Assembly: GCF_015553355.1 (NCBI RefSeq)
Contig: NZ_JADNGN010000023.1
Coordinates: 1-36,397, forward strand
Direction: 5' to 3'
Origin: Collinsella aerofaciens
GTDB lineage: Bacteria; Actinomycetota; Coriobacteriia; Coriobacteriales; Coriobacteriaceae
DNA length: 36,397 nucleotides
This document shows, in pieces, positions 8,176 to 15,954 of the stretch. Under the pieces are notes generated by a model, which ran no database searches, had not been told where the DNA came from, and saw only the letters and a list, made by a program, of their open reading frames with translations. Within the stretch, counting starts at the first letter, position 1. Each line of letters starts with the position of its first letter. The translations under genes and the position numbers were made by a program.

Positions 8176-9261
8176 TTGAAACGAATAGGCATCCTCACAT
8201 TTTCGAATACCGTAAATTATGGTGCTTCGCTACAAGCATGTGCTCTGCGCAGGACCGTGATGTCGTTGGGCTGCGACTGCGAAGTGCTCAATTACAGCAA
8301 TAAGGAACTCGATGATCGAGAGTTGGGTACGCGCTTCTCGTTCGCTCCTTCGGATGCCGTTCGTTATTTCCTTCGCAGGGGTTTTGAGCGCCAGAGGCTT
8401 AATTCGTTCAGTCGATTTGCTAAGCGCAATCTAAGCCCTACGGGAAAGCTGGATAAGCAAGCTCTTATTGATAGAGCCAAGAGCCTCGACTGCGTTCTCA
8501 TTGGCAGCGATCAGGTTTTCAATCCTCGGGTTAATGGCCATGACCCCGTCTTTTTGGGTGAAGGTATCGCTGAAGTTACAAAGGTCGCGTCTTATGCTGC
8601 CAGTCTGGGAGATGCGACGGCGGAATCCATTTTGGCATGCGATGAAGGCGCGGCCGACAGGCTGGCAAAGTTCACTGGTCTTTCCGTTAGGGAACCGAGC
8701 TCTATGGAGATCCTTAGCGAGATGGGGCTCGAATCTGTATTTATGCCCGATCCGACCCTGCTTCTTACGGGCGATGACTGGTCGGCGTTAGCCTCAGATG
8801 ACGGCTTGGATACGATACCTCAATCCTATGTTCTGCTTTATACGCTTAACTCTGAGCAAAAACTTGTGGATCGAGCTAGGAAGATCGCCAGCGAGCTCGG
8901 CGTTCCTGTCGTCTGCATTCATTACAACACGAAGAAATTCCCCGGCATGATTAACGTGAGGGGTATCGGTCCGGCTGCTTTCTTGAAGCTTGTTAGTGAG
9001 GCGTCGTTTGTTTGCACGGACTCCTTCCACGGCGCCTGCTTCTCCATGAATTTCAATAAGTCGTTTGTCGTTAAAACGTCGGACTCCGCCGTTCAGAGTA
9101 ACGTCAGGATTACAGACCTGCTCGCACGTTATGGAATTGAGGGTTGTCTGTATCGAGACGAGGTCGTTACTTCGGCTGTTGACTATGGTCATGCAAACCA
9201 GACCCTCTCACATGACCGTGATACAGCGCGTGCCTTTATCGCTCGCTGCATTGGATTGTAG
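8176..9261 (+). CDS. Polysaccharide pyruvyl transferase
   Basis: A 361-aa member of the PS_pyruv_trans family, which transfers pyruvate from phosphoenolpyruvate as a ketal onto a sugar. Evidence: the N-terminal GILTFSNTVNYGASLQACAL, DCVLIGSDQVFNPRVNG, the short SVREPSSMEIL, PDPTLLLTGDDW, and the C-terminal SFVCTDSFHGACFSMN with the conserved DSFH. The start is TTG at 8176 after AGGCGG. Such genes often sit beside FrhB-like iron-sulphur proteins in polysaccharide loci, and one is present at 12094. Pyruvylation would add negative charge to the polymer. Family call is strong; the acceptor is unknown. Confidence 0.9.
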   Translation: MKRIGILTFSNTVNYGASLQACALRRTVMSLGCDCEVLNYSNKELDDRELGTRFSFAPSDAVRYFLRRGFERQRLNSFSRFAKRNLSPTGKLDKQALIDRAKSLDCVLIGSDQVFNPRVNGHDPVFLGEGIAEVTKVASYAASLGDATAESILACDEGAADRLAKFTGLSVREPSSMEILSEMGLESVFMPDPTLLLTGDDWSALASDDGLDTIPQSYVLLYTLNSEQKLVDRARKIASELGVPVVCIHYNTKKFPGMINVRGIGPAAFLKLVSEASFVCTDSFHGACFSMNFNKSFVVKTSDSAVQSNVRITDLLARYGIEGCLYRDEVVTSAVDYGHANQTLSHDRDTARAFIARCIGL

Positions 9262-9277
9262 GTGTCGTTTCTGGCTT

Positions 9278-10768
9278 ATGTTTGCAAAGAACACTTTTTG
9301 GAACTTGGTCTACCAGTTGACCGCTATCGTTGCCGGCTTCCTCGTCCCAAGGGCGATTATTGACGTATATGGATCCGAGGTTAACGGTCTGGTGACCTCT
9401 CTAACTCAGTTTATTGGTTATTTCGCACTTGTCGAAGCTGGCATTTCTGGTGCGGCGACCTTCGCTCTATATAAGCCTATTGCTAAGGGCGACTGGGATG
9501 GGATTAACGTCGTGGCTTCGGCCTCGAAGGTCTTTTATCAGAAGTCGGGCATGTTGTTTCTTGTCTTGCTGGTTGGCCTTTCGGTCGTTTATCCCATATT
9601 TGTCTCGGTAGGTTCGCTTGCGCCTTGGGAGATCATGGTGCTTACCTTCCTGTTGGGTGCCAAGATCGTCGTGGATTTCTTTTCCCTCGCCAAGTACCAA
9701 GTTTTCCTTACCGCCGATCAAAAGAACTGGCTCATTCAACTCGCATCGACGGTCTTCACGCTGGTTAACACGGCCGTCATTTTCTTGTTCGCCTATCTCC
9801 ATGCTCCTGTTGTCGCTGTCTATGCGTTGGCTCTCTCTGCGGTTTTTGCACGCAGTCTGATTCTCGCTCTGTATACACGCCGTCATTACCCGAAACTCAA
9901 TTGCAAAGTTGATTACGGTGACTATCAGCTGCCCCAGAGGTGGGATGCGCTGTTTCTTCAGATCTTGGGAGCCGTTCAGTCGGGCGCTCCTGTTATTTTG
10001 GCGACCTTCCTCTGTGGGAGCATGAGTGAAGTCAGCGTTCTTGCTGTTTACATGCTCGTATCTACGGGTCTGCAGATGATTCCGAATGTCCTTGGTACAG
10101 GACTTCAGGCGCTCTTTGGCCGGCAAATTGCTGAGGGAGACTACGAGGGTCTTCGGTCTTCCTATAAGCCATATCGAGCGCTTGTGTACGCAGTCTCCGC
10201 TGTGGCATGCGGATGTGCTTTTTCATTGATTATGCCGTTTGTTGATTTGTATGCAGGCGGGTTTCACGATGCAAATTACCACAATGTCCTGCTCGGTTTC
10301 CTCGTCGTCCTAAATGTTTTTCTCTATCATGGCAAGTCGTCCCAGGGCCTACTTGTAATTGCTGCTGGCATGTACCGTGAGACTAGGGCGCAGACCTGCT
10401 TGCAGGCTGCAATCATTATCGTCTTGGGTATCCCACTCACAATGCGTTTTGGGGTCGTCGGCACAATTGCTGCGTCCTGCGTATCCAATCTATACCGCGT
10501 GGTTGACCTTTTGCTCTACGAGCCTCGTAAAATCTCGAAGGATTCTCTTTCGAGTTCGTTTTGGTCGTTTGGCGTGTATGTATTACAGACCGTTCTCGTG
10601 GCCATGCCTGGCTATCTACTGTCTTGCTTCGCTGGAAGTTGGACAGGATGGATTGCGGTCGCCATCGGTCTTGTCATTTGGGGCGCAGTCGCCGCATGCG
10701 CGACGCTCTATTTCTTCGACAGGCCTAGCTATAGTTCGATTATTGGTCGTTTTATGAGGATTAAATAG
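9278..10768 (+). CDS. Wzx-type polysaccharide flippase
   Basis: A 496-aa multi-pass membrane protein of the MOP superfamily, expected to flip the undecaprenyl-linked repeat unit across the membrane. It begins FAKNTFWNLVYQLTAIVAG and contains the family-typical VPRAIIDVYGSEVNGL and TSLTQFIGYFALVEAGISG, with about 12-14 hydrophobic segments. ATG at 9278 is the first plausible start; its ribosome site (TAGGTG) is rather distant, and TTG at 9251 overlapping the previous gene is the alternative. It lies between pyruvyl transferase and polymerase, as in Wzx/Wzy loci. Substrate specificity cannot be read. Confidence 0.88.
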   Translation: MFAKNTFWNLVYQLTAIVAGFLVPRAIIDVYGSEVNGLVTSLTQFIGYFALVEAGISGAATFALYKPIAKGDWDGINVVASASKVFYQKSGMLFLVLLVGLSVVYPIFVSVGSLAPWEIMVLTFLLGAKIVVDFFSLAKYQVFLTADQKNWLIQLASTVFTLVNTAVIFLFAYLHAPVVAVYALALSAVFARSLILALYTRRHYPKLNCKVDYGDYQLPQRWDALFLQILGAVQSGAPVILATFLCGSMSEVSVLAVYMLVSTGLQMIPNVLGTGLQALFGRQIAEGDYEGLRSSYKPYRALVYAVSAVACGCAFSLIMPFVDLYAGGFHDANYHNVLLGFLVVLNVFLYHGKSSQGLLVIAAGMYRETRAQTCLQAAIIIVLGIPLTMRFGVVGTIAASCVSNLYRVVDLLLYEPRKISKDSLSSSFWSFGVYVLQTVLVAMPGYLLSCFAGSWTGWIAVAIGLVIWGAVAACATLYFFDRPSYSSIIGRFMRIK

Positions 10769-10769
10769 G

Positions 10770-12113
10770 ATGAATTATTTCAGCGCGTCTAGGGCCGGTG
10801 TTGAGTCTTGCTCTGAGTTAGAGCGACGCTTTTCCCTAAATGATGGGTCCATGGTGTTCATTCCACTGCTCTTTTACGCTTTTTTCTGCCAATCGCTCGC
10901 TGCTTCTGCGCTTGCACTTGATGTCTGTCTCCTGCTATCTGCTACGGCGCTTCTCCTACATTTTGTGACTAACAGAAGATTTGCTTGCAAGAGATTTGGC
11001 CTTGAACTGGCTTGGGCGCCTTTCTTTGTGCTGTTCTTTATTCATAGTTTGATATACGGTGTAGCTAATTTAACCCTGCTCGTAGTTTATACGCTTCTAT
11101 TTCTGTGCATGTATGTTGCGGCGGGCGAGCGATCCTGGGTCACTTCATGCCTTAGGGTTCTTGTCGCCTTTGCAGCATTTCATGCGTTCTGCACCATCGT
11201 CTTCTGGCTAGTCCCCGCACTTTATCTGCCAGTTAAATCTGCCTTCTTTTCAGGTAGCTATATGGCTAGGGACTATCGCTCTGGCTTCACGGCGCACTAC
11301 AGCACTAATTCGATTTATTTGAGTTTGGGTCTCGTCTCTTGGGCCTGTGGTCTTGCTGGTAGCAGGGAAAAGGTTCGGATTAAAGATTTGATGCTGAGCC
11401 TGATGCTCTTGCTTGCGCTTTTTCTGACTACTAAGCGGGGTCCTTTGGTTGCATCCGTTGCTGCTATCGTCATCTCGTATCTGTTCGTAAATAGAAAGAA
11501 GCTTACCGGGACGATGCTCAAGACCTTGGTTGTTGCTGCAATCGCTGTAATAGCTGTCGGCGTTCTTGCTACGTTTGTTCCCGCTGTTCAGGCGACTCTT
11601 GAGAGGTTTATTGAGCTTTCAGATGATGAAACGGGCAATGGCAGAAGCTATTTGTACGATTGCGCTTGGAGTATGTTTTATGCAAAACCCTTACTTGGTT
11701 GTGGTTGGGGGACTTATTCCAAGTATGTTGCCACTACCTCCCTTGGTGCAATGTACAGCAATCTTGGCTTTTCGTCGATGAGTGCTCACAACGTATACCT
11801 TCAGTTGCTTGCCGAGACGGGTGTGATTGGCCTTGCGGCTTTTGTTGTGCCTGCGTTTCTCTCCATCCTTGCAGCCATGCATCAATCTGAATCTCTTTTA
11901 GAGGAAGGTCCTTATGGGGACTCCTTTTGCTTGTGGGCCTGTTTGGGTGTGCAGATTTTCTTTCTAATTTATTGCTTTTCAGGCAACCCTTTATACGATC
12001 CGCAGTGCTACATACCGTATTTCATTTCATGTGTGACGGCGTTTGCAATTTGCGGCTCAGACAAGATGATTCTTAACGATAGGGAGGGATTCCATGGATA
12101 TCTGCAAAGATAG
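10770..12113 (+). CDS. Wzy-like O-antigen/exopolysaccharide polymerase
   Basis: A 447-aa integral membrane protein with about 10-12 hydrophobic helices, the likely polymerase that joins repeat units outside the membrane. The Wzy_C/O-antigen ligase signature is visible: FLTTKRGPLVASVAAIVIS on one helix, then an extracytoplasmic loop with ETGNGRSYLYDCAW, LLGCGWGTYSKYV and SAHNVYLQLLAETGVIGLAA. ATG at 10770 follows the flippase stop by one base. The stop overlaps the next gene by 20 bases. The locus shows no Wzz/CpsC chain-length regulator or tyrosine kinase, so length control must be encoded elsewhere or be absent. Confidence 0.85.
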   Translation: MNYFSASRAGVESCSELERRFSLNDGSMVFIPLLFYAFFCQSLAASALALDVCLLLSATALLLHFVTNRRFACKRFGLELAWAPFFVLFFIHSLIYGVANLTLLVVYTLLFLCMYVAAGERSWVTSCLRVLVAFAAFHAFCTIVFWLVPALYLPVKSAFFSGSYMARDYRSGFTAHYSTNSIYLSLGLVSWACGLAGSREKVRIKDLMLSLMLLLALFLTTKRGPLVASVAAIVISYLFVNRKKLTGTMLKTLVVAAIAVIAVGVLATFVPAVQATLERFIELSDDETGNGRSYLYDCAWSMFYAKPLLGCGWGTYSKYVATTSLGAMYSNLGFSSMSAHNVYLQLLAETGVIGLAAFVVPAFLSILAAMHQSESLLEEGPYGDSFCLWACLGVQIFFLIYCFSGNPLYDPQCYIPYFISCVTAFAICGSDKMILNDREGFHGYLQR

Positions 12114-13248
12114 TCAACTCTGTACCGGGTGCTCTGCGTGTCTGTCTGTGTGTCCTCGATCGGCGATTCAGATTGTAGAAGACTCTCATGGTTTTTACCG
12201 TCCGAATATTGACGAATCAAAATGTGTTGAGTGCGGTTTGTGCCAGAGGGTATGTCCGGCTAATGGTTTGACGAGCGACGATCTGAAGATGAACCCTCGT
12301 CGGGTATTGGCTTATCGGGCTGACGACGTTGAACGCGCAAAAAGTTCTTCGGGTGCCGCGTTTTGGACCTTGGCTTCTTATGTTCTAAATAATGGCGGCG
12401 TCGTTTACGGCGCTTGCTTCGATGAGGATTTCCGTGTCGTTCAGAGGCGTTGTGCTTCTGTGGAGGACGCGCAAGCTTGTCGAGGCTCTAAATACTCACA
12501 GGGTTTCGTTGGCTCTTCATTTGGTGAAGCATATAACGACTTAAAACAAGGCCTTGACGTGCTCTACAGCGGAACCCCATGTCAGATTGCGGGTCTTAGG
12601 AGTTTTCTGTCTAAGAAAAACTATTCCGGACAGTTGGTTACCTGCGATTTAATCTGCCATGGCACACCTAGTAATCGTATGTTCCGCGATTACATTTCCT
12701 TTTTGGAAAAAAAATCCGGAAAGAAGGTCATCAAATATTTTCATCGCCCCAAGGACAGAGGTTGGGGAGTCCATGTCGAGAAGGCTCTCTTGGACGACGG
12801 CACTGCTCTCTATGACACGATTGAATCTAATACTTGGCGAGATGTGTTCTATAGCAATAACGCTTTAAATTCCAGCTGTTATAACTGCGCCTATACCGAC
12901 GTCAACAGGGTCTCCGACTTCACTCTTGCTGATTATCTTGGCGTCGATCGAGTTCGCAAAGGCCTTAATGATCATAAGGGACTTTCTGTTGTTATGGTTA
13001 ATAGCGAGCTTGCCGAGCGCATTGTTGCATCTGGCATATTTGAGCCCGGCGTAACAGAAATATCTCTTGAAGAGGTGCTGCCCGGTAATCCGATGCTGGA
13101 GAGGTCGTCCTCTCCGCAGGGTAACGTTGATGGTTTCTGGAAGGCTTATGAGCATAAGGGGTTCGAGGGCACTGCTCGGTTTGTTGGCGCCTACGGCTTC
13201 GTGAAATCTCTCAAGACTCTTGTGAAACAGCTTATTAAAAGGAAATAG
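12094..13248 (+). CDS. FrhB/FdhB-type iron-sulphur protein (coenzyme F420 hydrogenase beta family)
   Basis: A 384-aa protein with an N-terminal bacterial-ferredoxin domain carrying two 4Fe-4S Cys sets (C10/C13/C16/C20 and C44/C47/C50/C54). The FrhB_FdhB_N and _C domains follow, with SSSGAAFWTLASYVL, SKYSQGFVGSSFGEAYNDLK, YSGTPCQIAGLRSFL, CDLICHGTPSNRMF and NSSCYNCAYTDVNRVSDFTLADY. Relatives are common in capsule loci next to pyruvyl transferases, where a flavin/Fe-S redox role on a sugar is suspected but not shown. ATG at 12094 follows GGGAGGGA. A central F420-dependent hydrogenase role is improbable inside this operon. Confidence 0.85.
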   Translation: MDICKDSQLCTGCSACLSVCPRSAIQIVEDSHGFYRPNIDESKCVECGLCQRVCPANGLTSDDLKMNPRRVLAYRADDVERAKSSSGAAFWTLASYVLNNGGVVYGACFDEDFRVVQRRCASVEDAQACRGSKYSQGFVGSSFGEAYNDLKQGLDVLYSGTPCQIAGLRSFLSKKNYSGQLVTCDLICHGTPSNRMFRDYISFLEKKSGKKVIKYFHRPKDRGWGVHVEKALLDDGTALYDTIESNTWRDVFYSNNALNSSCYNCAYTDVNRVSDFTLADYLGVDRVRKGLNDHKGLSVVMVNSELAERIVASGIFEPGVTEISLEEVLPGNPMLERSSSPQGNVDGFWKAYEHKGFEGTARFVGAYGFVKSLKTLVKQLIKRK

Positions 13249-13266
13249 TTACTAGGGGCGTTACTC

Positions 13267-13359
13267 TTGAATTTAATGGAGTTTGTAGAGCATGTGGCGA
13301 CCTGGATTTATGTTCGGGGTAAGTTGGCGTTTCTTGCAGGGAGATTCCCTGCAAGATAA
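13267..13359 (+). pseudogene. Probable N-terminal fragment of the following acetyltransferase
   Basis: TTG at 13267 (or ATG at 13276) behind AGGGGCG opens a frame reading EFVEHVATWIYVRGKLAF and stopping at TAA 13357-13359. Hexapeptide acyltransferases of the WbbJ group usually carry such a short N-terminal helix ahead of the beta-helix, and the next frame starts abruptly without one. A shift of one base near 13355 would join the two into a protein of about 160 residues. The alternative is a short independent leader peptide. Homology is judged by eye only. Confidence 0.45.
13333..13355 (+). other. Perfect 10-bp hairpin at the acetyltransferase frame junction
   Basis: CTTGCAGGGA (13333-13342), loop GAT and TCCCTGCAAG (13346-13355) form a perfect stem. 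It ends 6 bases before the ATG at 13362 and contains the only purine-rich stretch that could serve as that gene's ribosome site. No T-run follows, so it is not an intrinsic terminator. It could control or stall translation, or mark a small duplication or insertion that caused the frame change. Confidence 0.6.
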
Positions 13360-13361
13360 CC

Positions 13362-13757
13362 ATGACGAAGGCTTTCAGGCGACCGTTTTATTGTCGCGTA
13401 TCGGATAAAGGCGTTATTAACGTTGGTGAGCGAACGTCTTTCAATTACGGTTGTGTCTTGATTGCTCATGAACGAATTGAGATTGGCAGAGGCTGTCTAT
13501 TTGGTCCAAACGTCCATGTGTATGACTTCGACCACGGTATGTCGCAGAATGGAGTCATGTACCGGGACCAGCCGACTACGACAGCGCCCGTGCATATTGG
13601 CGACAACGTCTGGCTTGGCGCGAATGTTGTGGTGCTTAAGGGTGTGACCATTGGCGACAATGCGGTCATCGCTGCCAATAGTGTCGTTTCTAAAGATGTA
13701 CCTGCGAATACGCTGCTGCACGAAAAACGGGATCATGTTTACAGAGTGCTTCAATAG
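13362..13757 (+). CDS. Hexapeptide acyltransferase (WbbJ/maltose-acetyltransferase-like), probably N-terminally split
   Basis: A 131-aa left-handed beta-helix acyltransferase, likely O-acetylating the exopolysaccharide. Visible repeats: INVGERTSFNYGCVLIAH, IEIGRGCLFGPNVHVYDFDHG (with the catalytic-type His), VHIGDNVWLGANVVVLKGV, TIGDNAVIAANSVVSKDVP. The catalytic half and C-terminus look intact. ATG at 13362 has no free Shine-Dalgarno sequence; it directly follows a hairpin and a short frame at 13267-13359 that looks like the missing N-terminus. Either the gene is frameshifted, or translation re-initiates here. It is the last gene of the polysaccharide operon; a terminator follows at 13848. 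Confidence 0.7.
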   Translation: MTKAFRRPFYCRVSDKGVINVGERTSFNYGCVLIAHERIEIGRGCLFGPNVHVYDFDHGMSQNGVMYRDQPTTTAPVHIGDNVWLGANVVVLKGVTIGDNAVIAANSVVSKDVPANTLLHEKRDHVYRVLQ

Positions 13758-13847
13758 GATGCTGGATTGGCTTTCAATTCACGATGTACGCTGATCCGAT
13801 AAAGGAGTATTGATCATGGCTTAATCAGATTAAAGCGTACTTGCATT

Positions 13848-13879
13848 AGGGGTTTCGGCGTGAGTCGATACCCCTTTTT
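13848..13879 (+). terminator. Intrinsic terminator after the polysaccharide operon
   Basis: AGGGGT ... ACCCCT (13848-13853 with 13870-13875) encloses an inner TCG/CGA pair and is followed by TTTTT. The T-run is itself half of an 18-base perfect palindrome (TTTTTAACC/GGTTAAAAA, 13875-13892). Position about 90 bases after the last operon gene fits. Confidence 0.6.
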
Positions 13880-13900
13880 AACCGGTTAAAAACCGCACCA

Positions 13901-14387
13901 GCTAGTACCGTCAAGTTTCTTTCGCAAATTGATTTAGCCGTCCTCGGCCCCGTCCTCTTCTGCCCCTTCGCCTTTCCCTCCAGCTCGTCCATCTCCTCAA
14001 GCTTGGACATGTCCAGGTACCTCCTCTTGCCCCACTCGTGCTCCACTATGTACTTCAGCCTCGCAGTCACCAGCATGAGGGCCGAGTTGCCGTCCGGGAA
14101 GGTCCCGGCGATCCTTGTCCTCCTTCTGGTCCTGCGGTTGATGCGATCGATCCCGTTGTTCGTACTGATCCGGTGCCAGTGTTCGGGCGGGAATTCCGTG
14201 TAGGTCAGCGTCTCGGCGAACCCGTCGCGCACCTCCTCGCGGCCGCCCCGAGCCGCATCGACTCCAGCTTCTCCGCCGCCTCCCCGGCCTTCTTGCCGCA
14301 TGCCTCGCGCGATTTCCGCGTGTGGATCGCCTTCAATATGCACGTCAACGCCTTTCGTCTGGTCACGGCCGACCTGGCGCTGGCCAT
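13901..14387 (-). mobile_element. IS256-family transposase remnant with terminal repeat
   Basis: On the minus strand the C-terminal part of a mutator-type (IS256) transposase is readable: ALTCILKAIHTRKSREAC, KKAGEAAEKLESMRLGAAA, then after a one-base frameshift near 14240 EVRDGFAETLTYTEFPPEHW, STNNGIDRINRRTRRRTR, GTFPDGNSALMLVTARLKYI and WGKRRYLDMSKLEEM. The catalytic domain's first half is missing. The outer end, GCTAGTACCGTCAAGTTTCT from 13901, looks like the element's terminal inverted repeat. The gene cannot make a working transposase. It is fused at about 14360-14390 to a second remnant reading the other way. Confidence 0.78.
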
Positions 14388-14586
14388 GTCGCACGTGAAC
14401 TCCGAACCCCGCAGCGCGCTCGGCTTCGCGACGCCCGCGCGCGCCTTCAGGGCGATGCTCGGGGAGGACGCAGCGGCGTTGCTGGACGCCTACGGCGTGG
14501 GGGACGTGCCGCTCGGCGATCTCGACCTGACGCCGCGGCTCATCGAGGGGGCACGCGCAGAGAGGGGCGATGTCCCACTGGCCTAG
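14365..14586 (+). pseudogene. IS30-type transposase C-terminal remnant
   Basis: The plus strand reads DLALAMSHVNSEPRSALG, FATPARAFRAMLGEDAAALL and GVGDVPLGDLDLTPRLIE, ending at TAG 14584-14586. This resembles the C-terminal tail of IS30-type transposases (the N-x-P-x-x-x-LG-x-x-TP-x-x-x-F pattern) common in Coriobacteriia. The DDE core is absent, so it is a fragment. It overlaps or abuts the 5' edge of the IS256 remnant, implying that one element inserted into the other, followed by deletion. Homology is judged by pattern only. Confidence 0.55.
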
Positions 14587-14734
14587 CCTAGAAGAAAAAC
14601 GGAATAGACGGACCGACCGTCCGGCTGAGTCTGGGAAGAGGTACCGGGCGGCGGGGGGGGCATGGCCACCGGACCTATCAAACACATTTCTATCATTCCA
14701 TCAACTGGGAAAATGCCGCCCCCGGTTCCCGGAT

Positions 14735-14811
14735 GGGGCCTCGTAGGCGTTCGGCTAACTGCGGGAGCGAACCATCAGCTCAATGTTTTCGGCTGAGATC
14801 GGAAATCAACC
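14735..14811 (+). repeat. 77-bp leader repeat, copy 2
   Basis: Gapless partner of bases 1-77, about 84% identical, in the same orientation. It lies about 170 bases before the DUF2806-like gene and downstream of the transposase remnants. Together the copies bracket the whole polysaccharide operon at a distance of 14.7 kb. This copy has no antiterminator gene behind it, so it is either a relic of a second such operon or a mobile-element or recombination boundary. Confidence 0.8.
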
Positions 14812-14982
14812 TACAAAGTGCGTTAACATCTTTAGTGCGCACGTTCAGATGAACCATAGTTTTACGCATTTCGACAATTGTGCAAGTGTATAGAAGTATT
14901 CAAAACAAACTGCTAATTTGTTGCTTACGGGAATGAGTGGAATGCAAGCGTGAACACTTATTACCTGATGAGGGGACACGCG

Positions 14983-15954
14983 ATGAATGACTTACACAAT
15001 AACGATATCAAAGCTAATGCCCAGGCGGGCGCTGTAAATATTTCAACAAATGACGTGTCCTTTCAACCAACTGTTAACCTAGGCATTAATGGAAGCGGTG
15101 ATATTGCGTCGTTCCCTGCGCGGTTTATTCGTAACGCACGTAAGGCTCTTAACCCCATTGGTGCCGCGCGTGACGAGGCGGAGATGCGGAACATCGAAGC
15201 GAGCTCTATAGCGGATGTTGTTGCAATCTATAAACGGGCTTTTCCGACTTTTACTGATGGCCAGCTTTATTTAATGGCCCATGGTTATAACGCGAGCGCT
15301 TCTCAGGCAGATAATTTGCTAAATGTTCTTGAGCGCGCGGGAAAAATGTCAGATTCGAATAGAGTTGATGAACTGCCGGAGTCCTGCATTGATCTTGACA
15401 TTCATGGAGCTCAGACAGCCTATGACGATGATCTGAGGGAAATATGGGCGAAATTGATCTCGCGGGAAGTATCATCAGGTCGCACGCGCTCTAAAAGAAC
15501 GAAGAAAATACTCGAACAAATGGATTCGGAAGAAGCGAATCAGCTGTTTTCAATTCTTCGGTGCTGTCTATGGGCGAAAGTGGGGCCCAATTCGGTACTT
15601 ACTCCAATCCCGGTTCTCCTTAAAACCTCAGAAGATGATTCTTGGACATACAATGGGGGCACAATTTCATTTGAATCTGTGGTCGCCATGGATTCGCTGG
15701 GACTACTTTCGTCTAATGACTGGATAACGTTCACGCTTGAGCCTAAAGGCGCTTTGAATCTATTTTCTTCATCGTCTCATGTGCTTCTTATAAATAATAA
15801 GGATGAGAAAATCGAAATTATTCTCGGCTATGCCAAATTATTAAAACCAGGGATAGAACTCATTGAGATTCTTGATGTGCCTATGGATGATAGGATCATG
15901 TCCGTAATGGATGAGGTTCTGGAGACTGACGTGATTTATAGGCCCTTAGCCTAG
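14983..15954 (+). CDS. DUF2806-like protein, possible defence gene
   Basis: A 323-aa soluble protein. The pattern RNIEASSIADVVAIYKRAF, ELPESCIDLDIHGAQ and DDLREIWAKLISREV followed by KRTKKILEQMDSEEANQL resembles DUF2806 and the related DUF4393/abortive-infection-like family, where the LWAKLL-type helix is the hallmark. The C-terminal third has no motif I recognise. ATG at 14983 follows TGAGGGGA; GTG at 14950 lies upstream without a ribosome site. The stop TAG overlaps the stop of the convergent gene in a shared CTAG. Composition is more AT-rich than its right neighbour, in line with transfer. The molecular function is unknown. Confidence 0.55.
   Translation: MNDLHNNDIKANAQAGAVNISTNDVSFQPTVNLGINGSGDIASFPARFIRNARKALNPIGAARDEAEMRNIEASSIADVVAIYKRAFPTFTDGQLYLMAHGYNASASQADNLLNVLERAGKMSDSNRVDELPESCIDLDIHGAQTAYDDDLREIWAKLISREVSSGRTRSKRTKKILEQMDSEEANQLFSILRCCLWAKVGPNSVLTPIPVLLKTSEDDSWTYNGGTISFESVVAMDSLGLLSSNDWITFTLEPKGALNLFSSSSHVLLINNKDEKIEIILGYAKLLKPGIELIEILDVPMDDRIMSVMDEVLETDVIYRPLA

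Noticed and set aside
12094-13248. A genuine F420-dependent hydrogenase subunit
   Set aside because: No other hydrogenase or F420 genes are present and the gene overlaps the polymerase gene in a polysaccharide operon, so a sugar-related role is more likely.
13333-13355. Hairpin considered as an intrinsic terminator
   Set aside because: No T-run follows and the acetyltransferase body lies immediately downstream; the real terminator candidate is at 13848.
14038-14586. A single 182-aa plus-strand gene
   Set aside because: Only its last 75 or so residues look like protein (IS30-type tail); the first part is the antisense of the IS256-type remnant, so it is an accidental fusion of frames.
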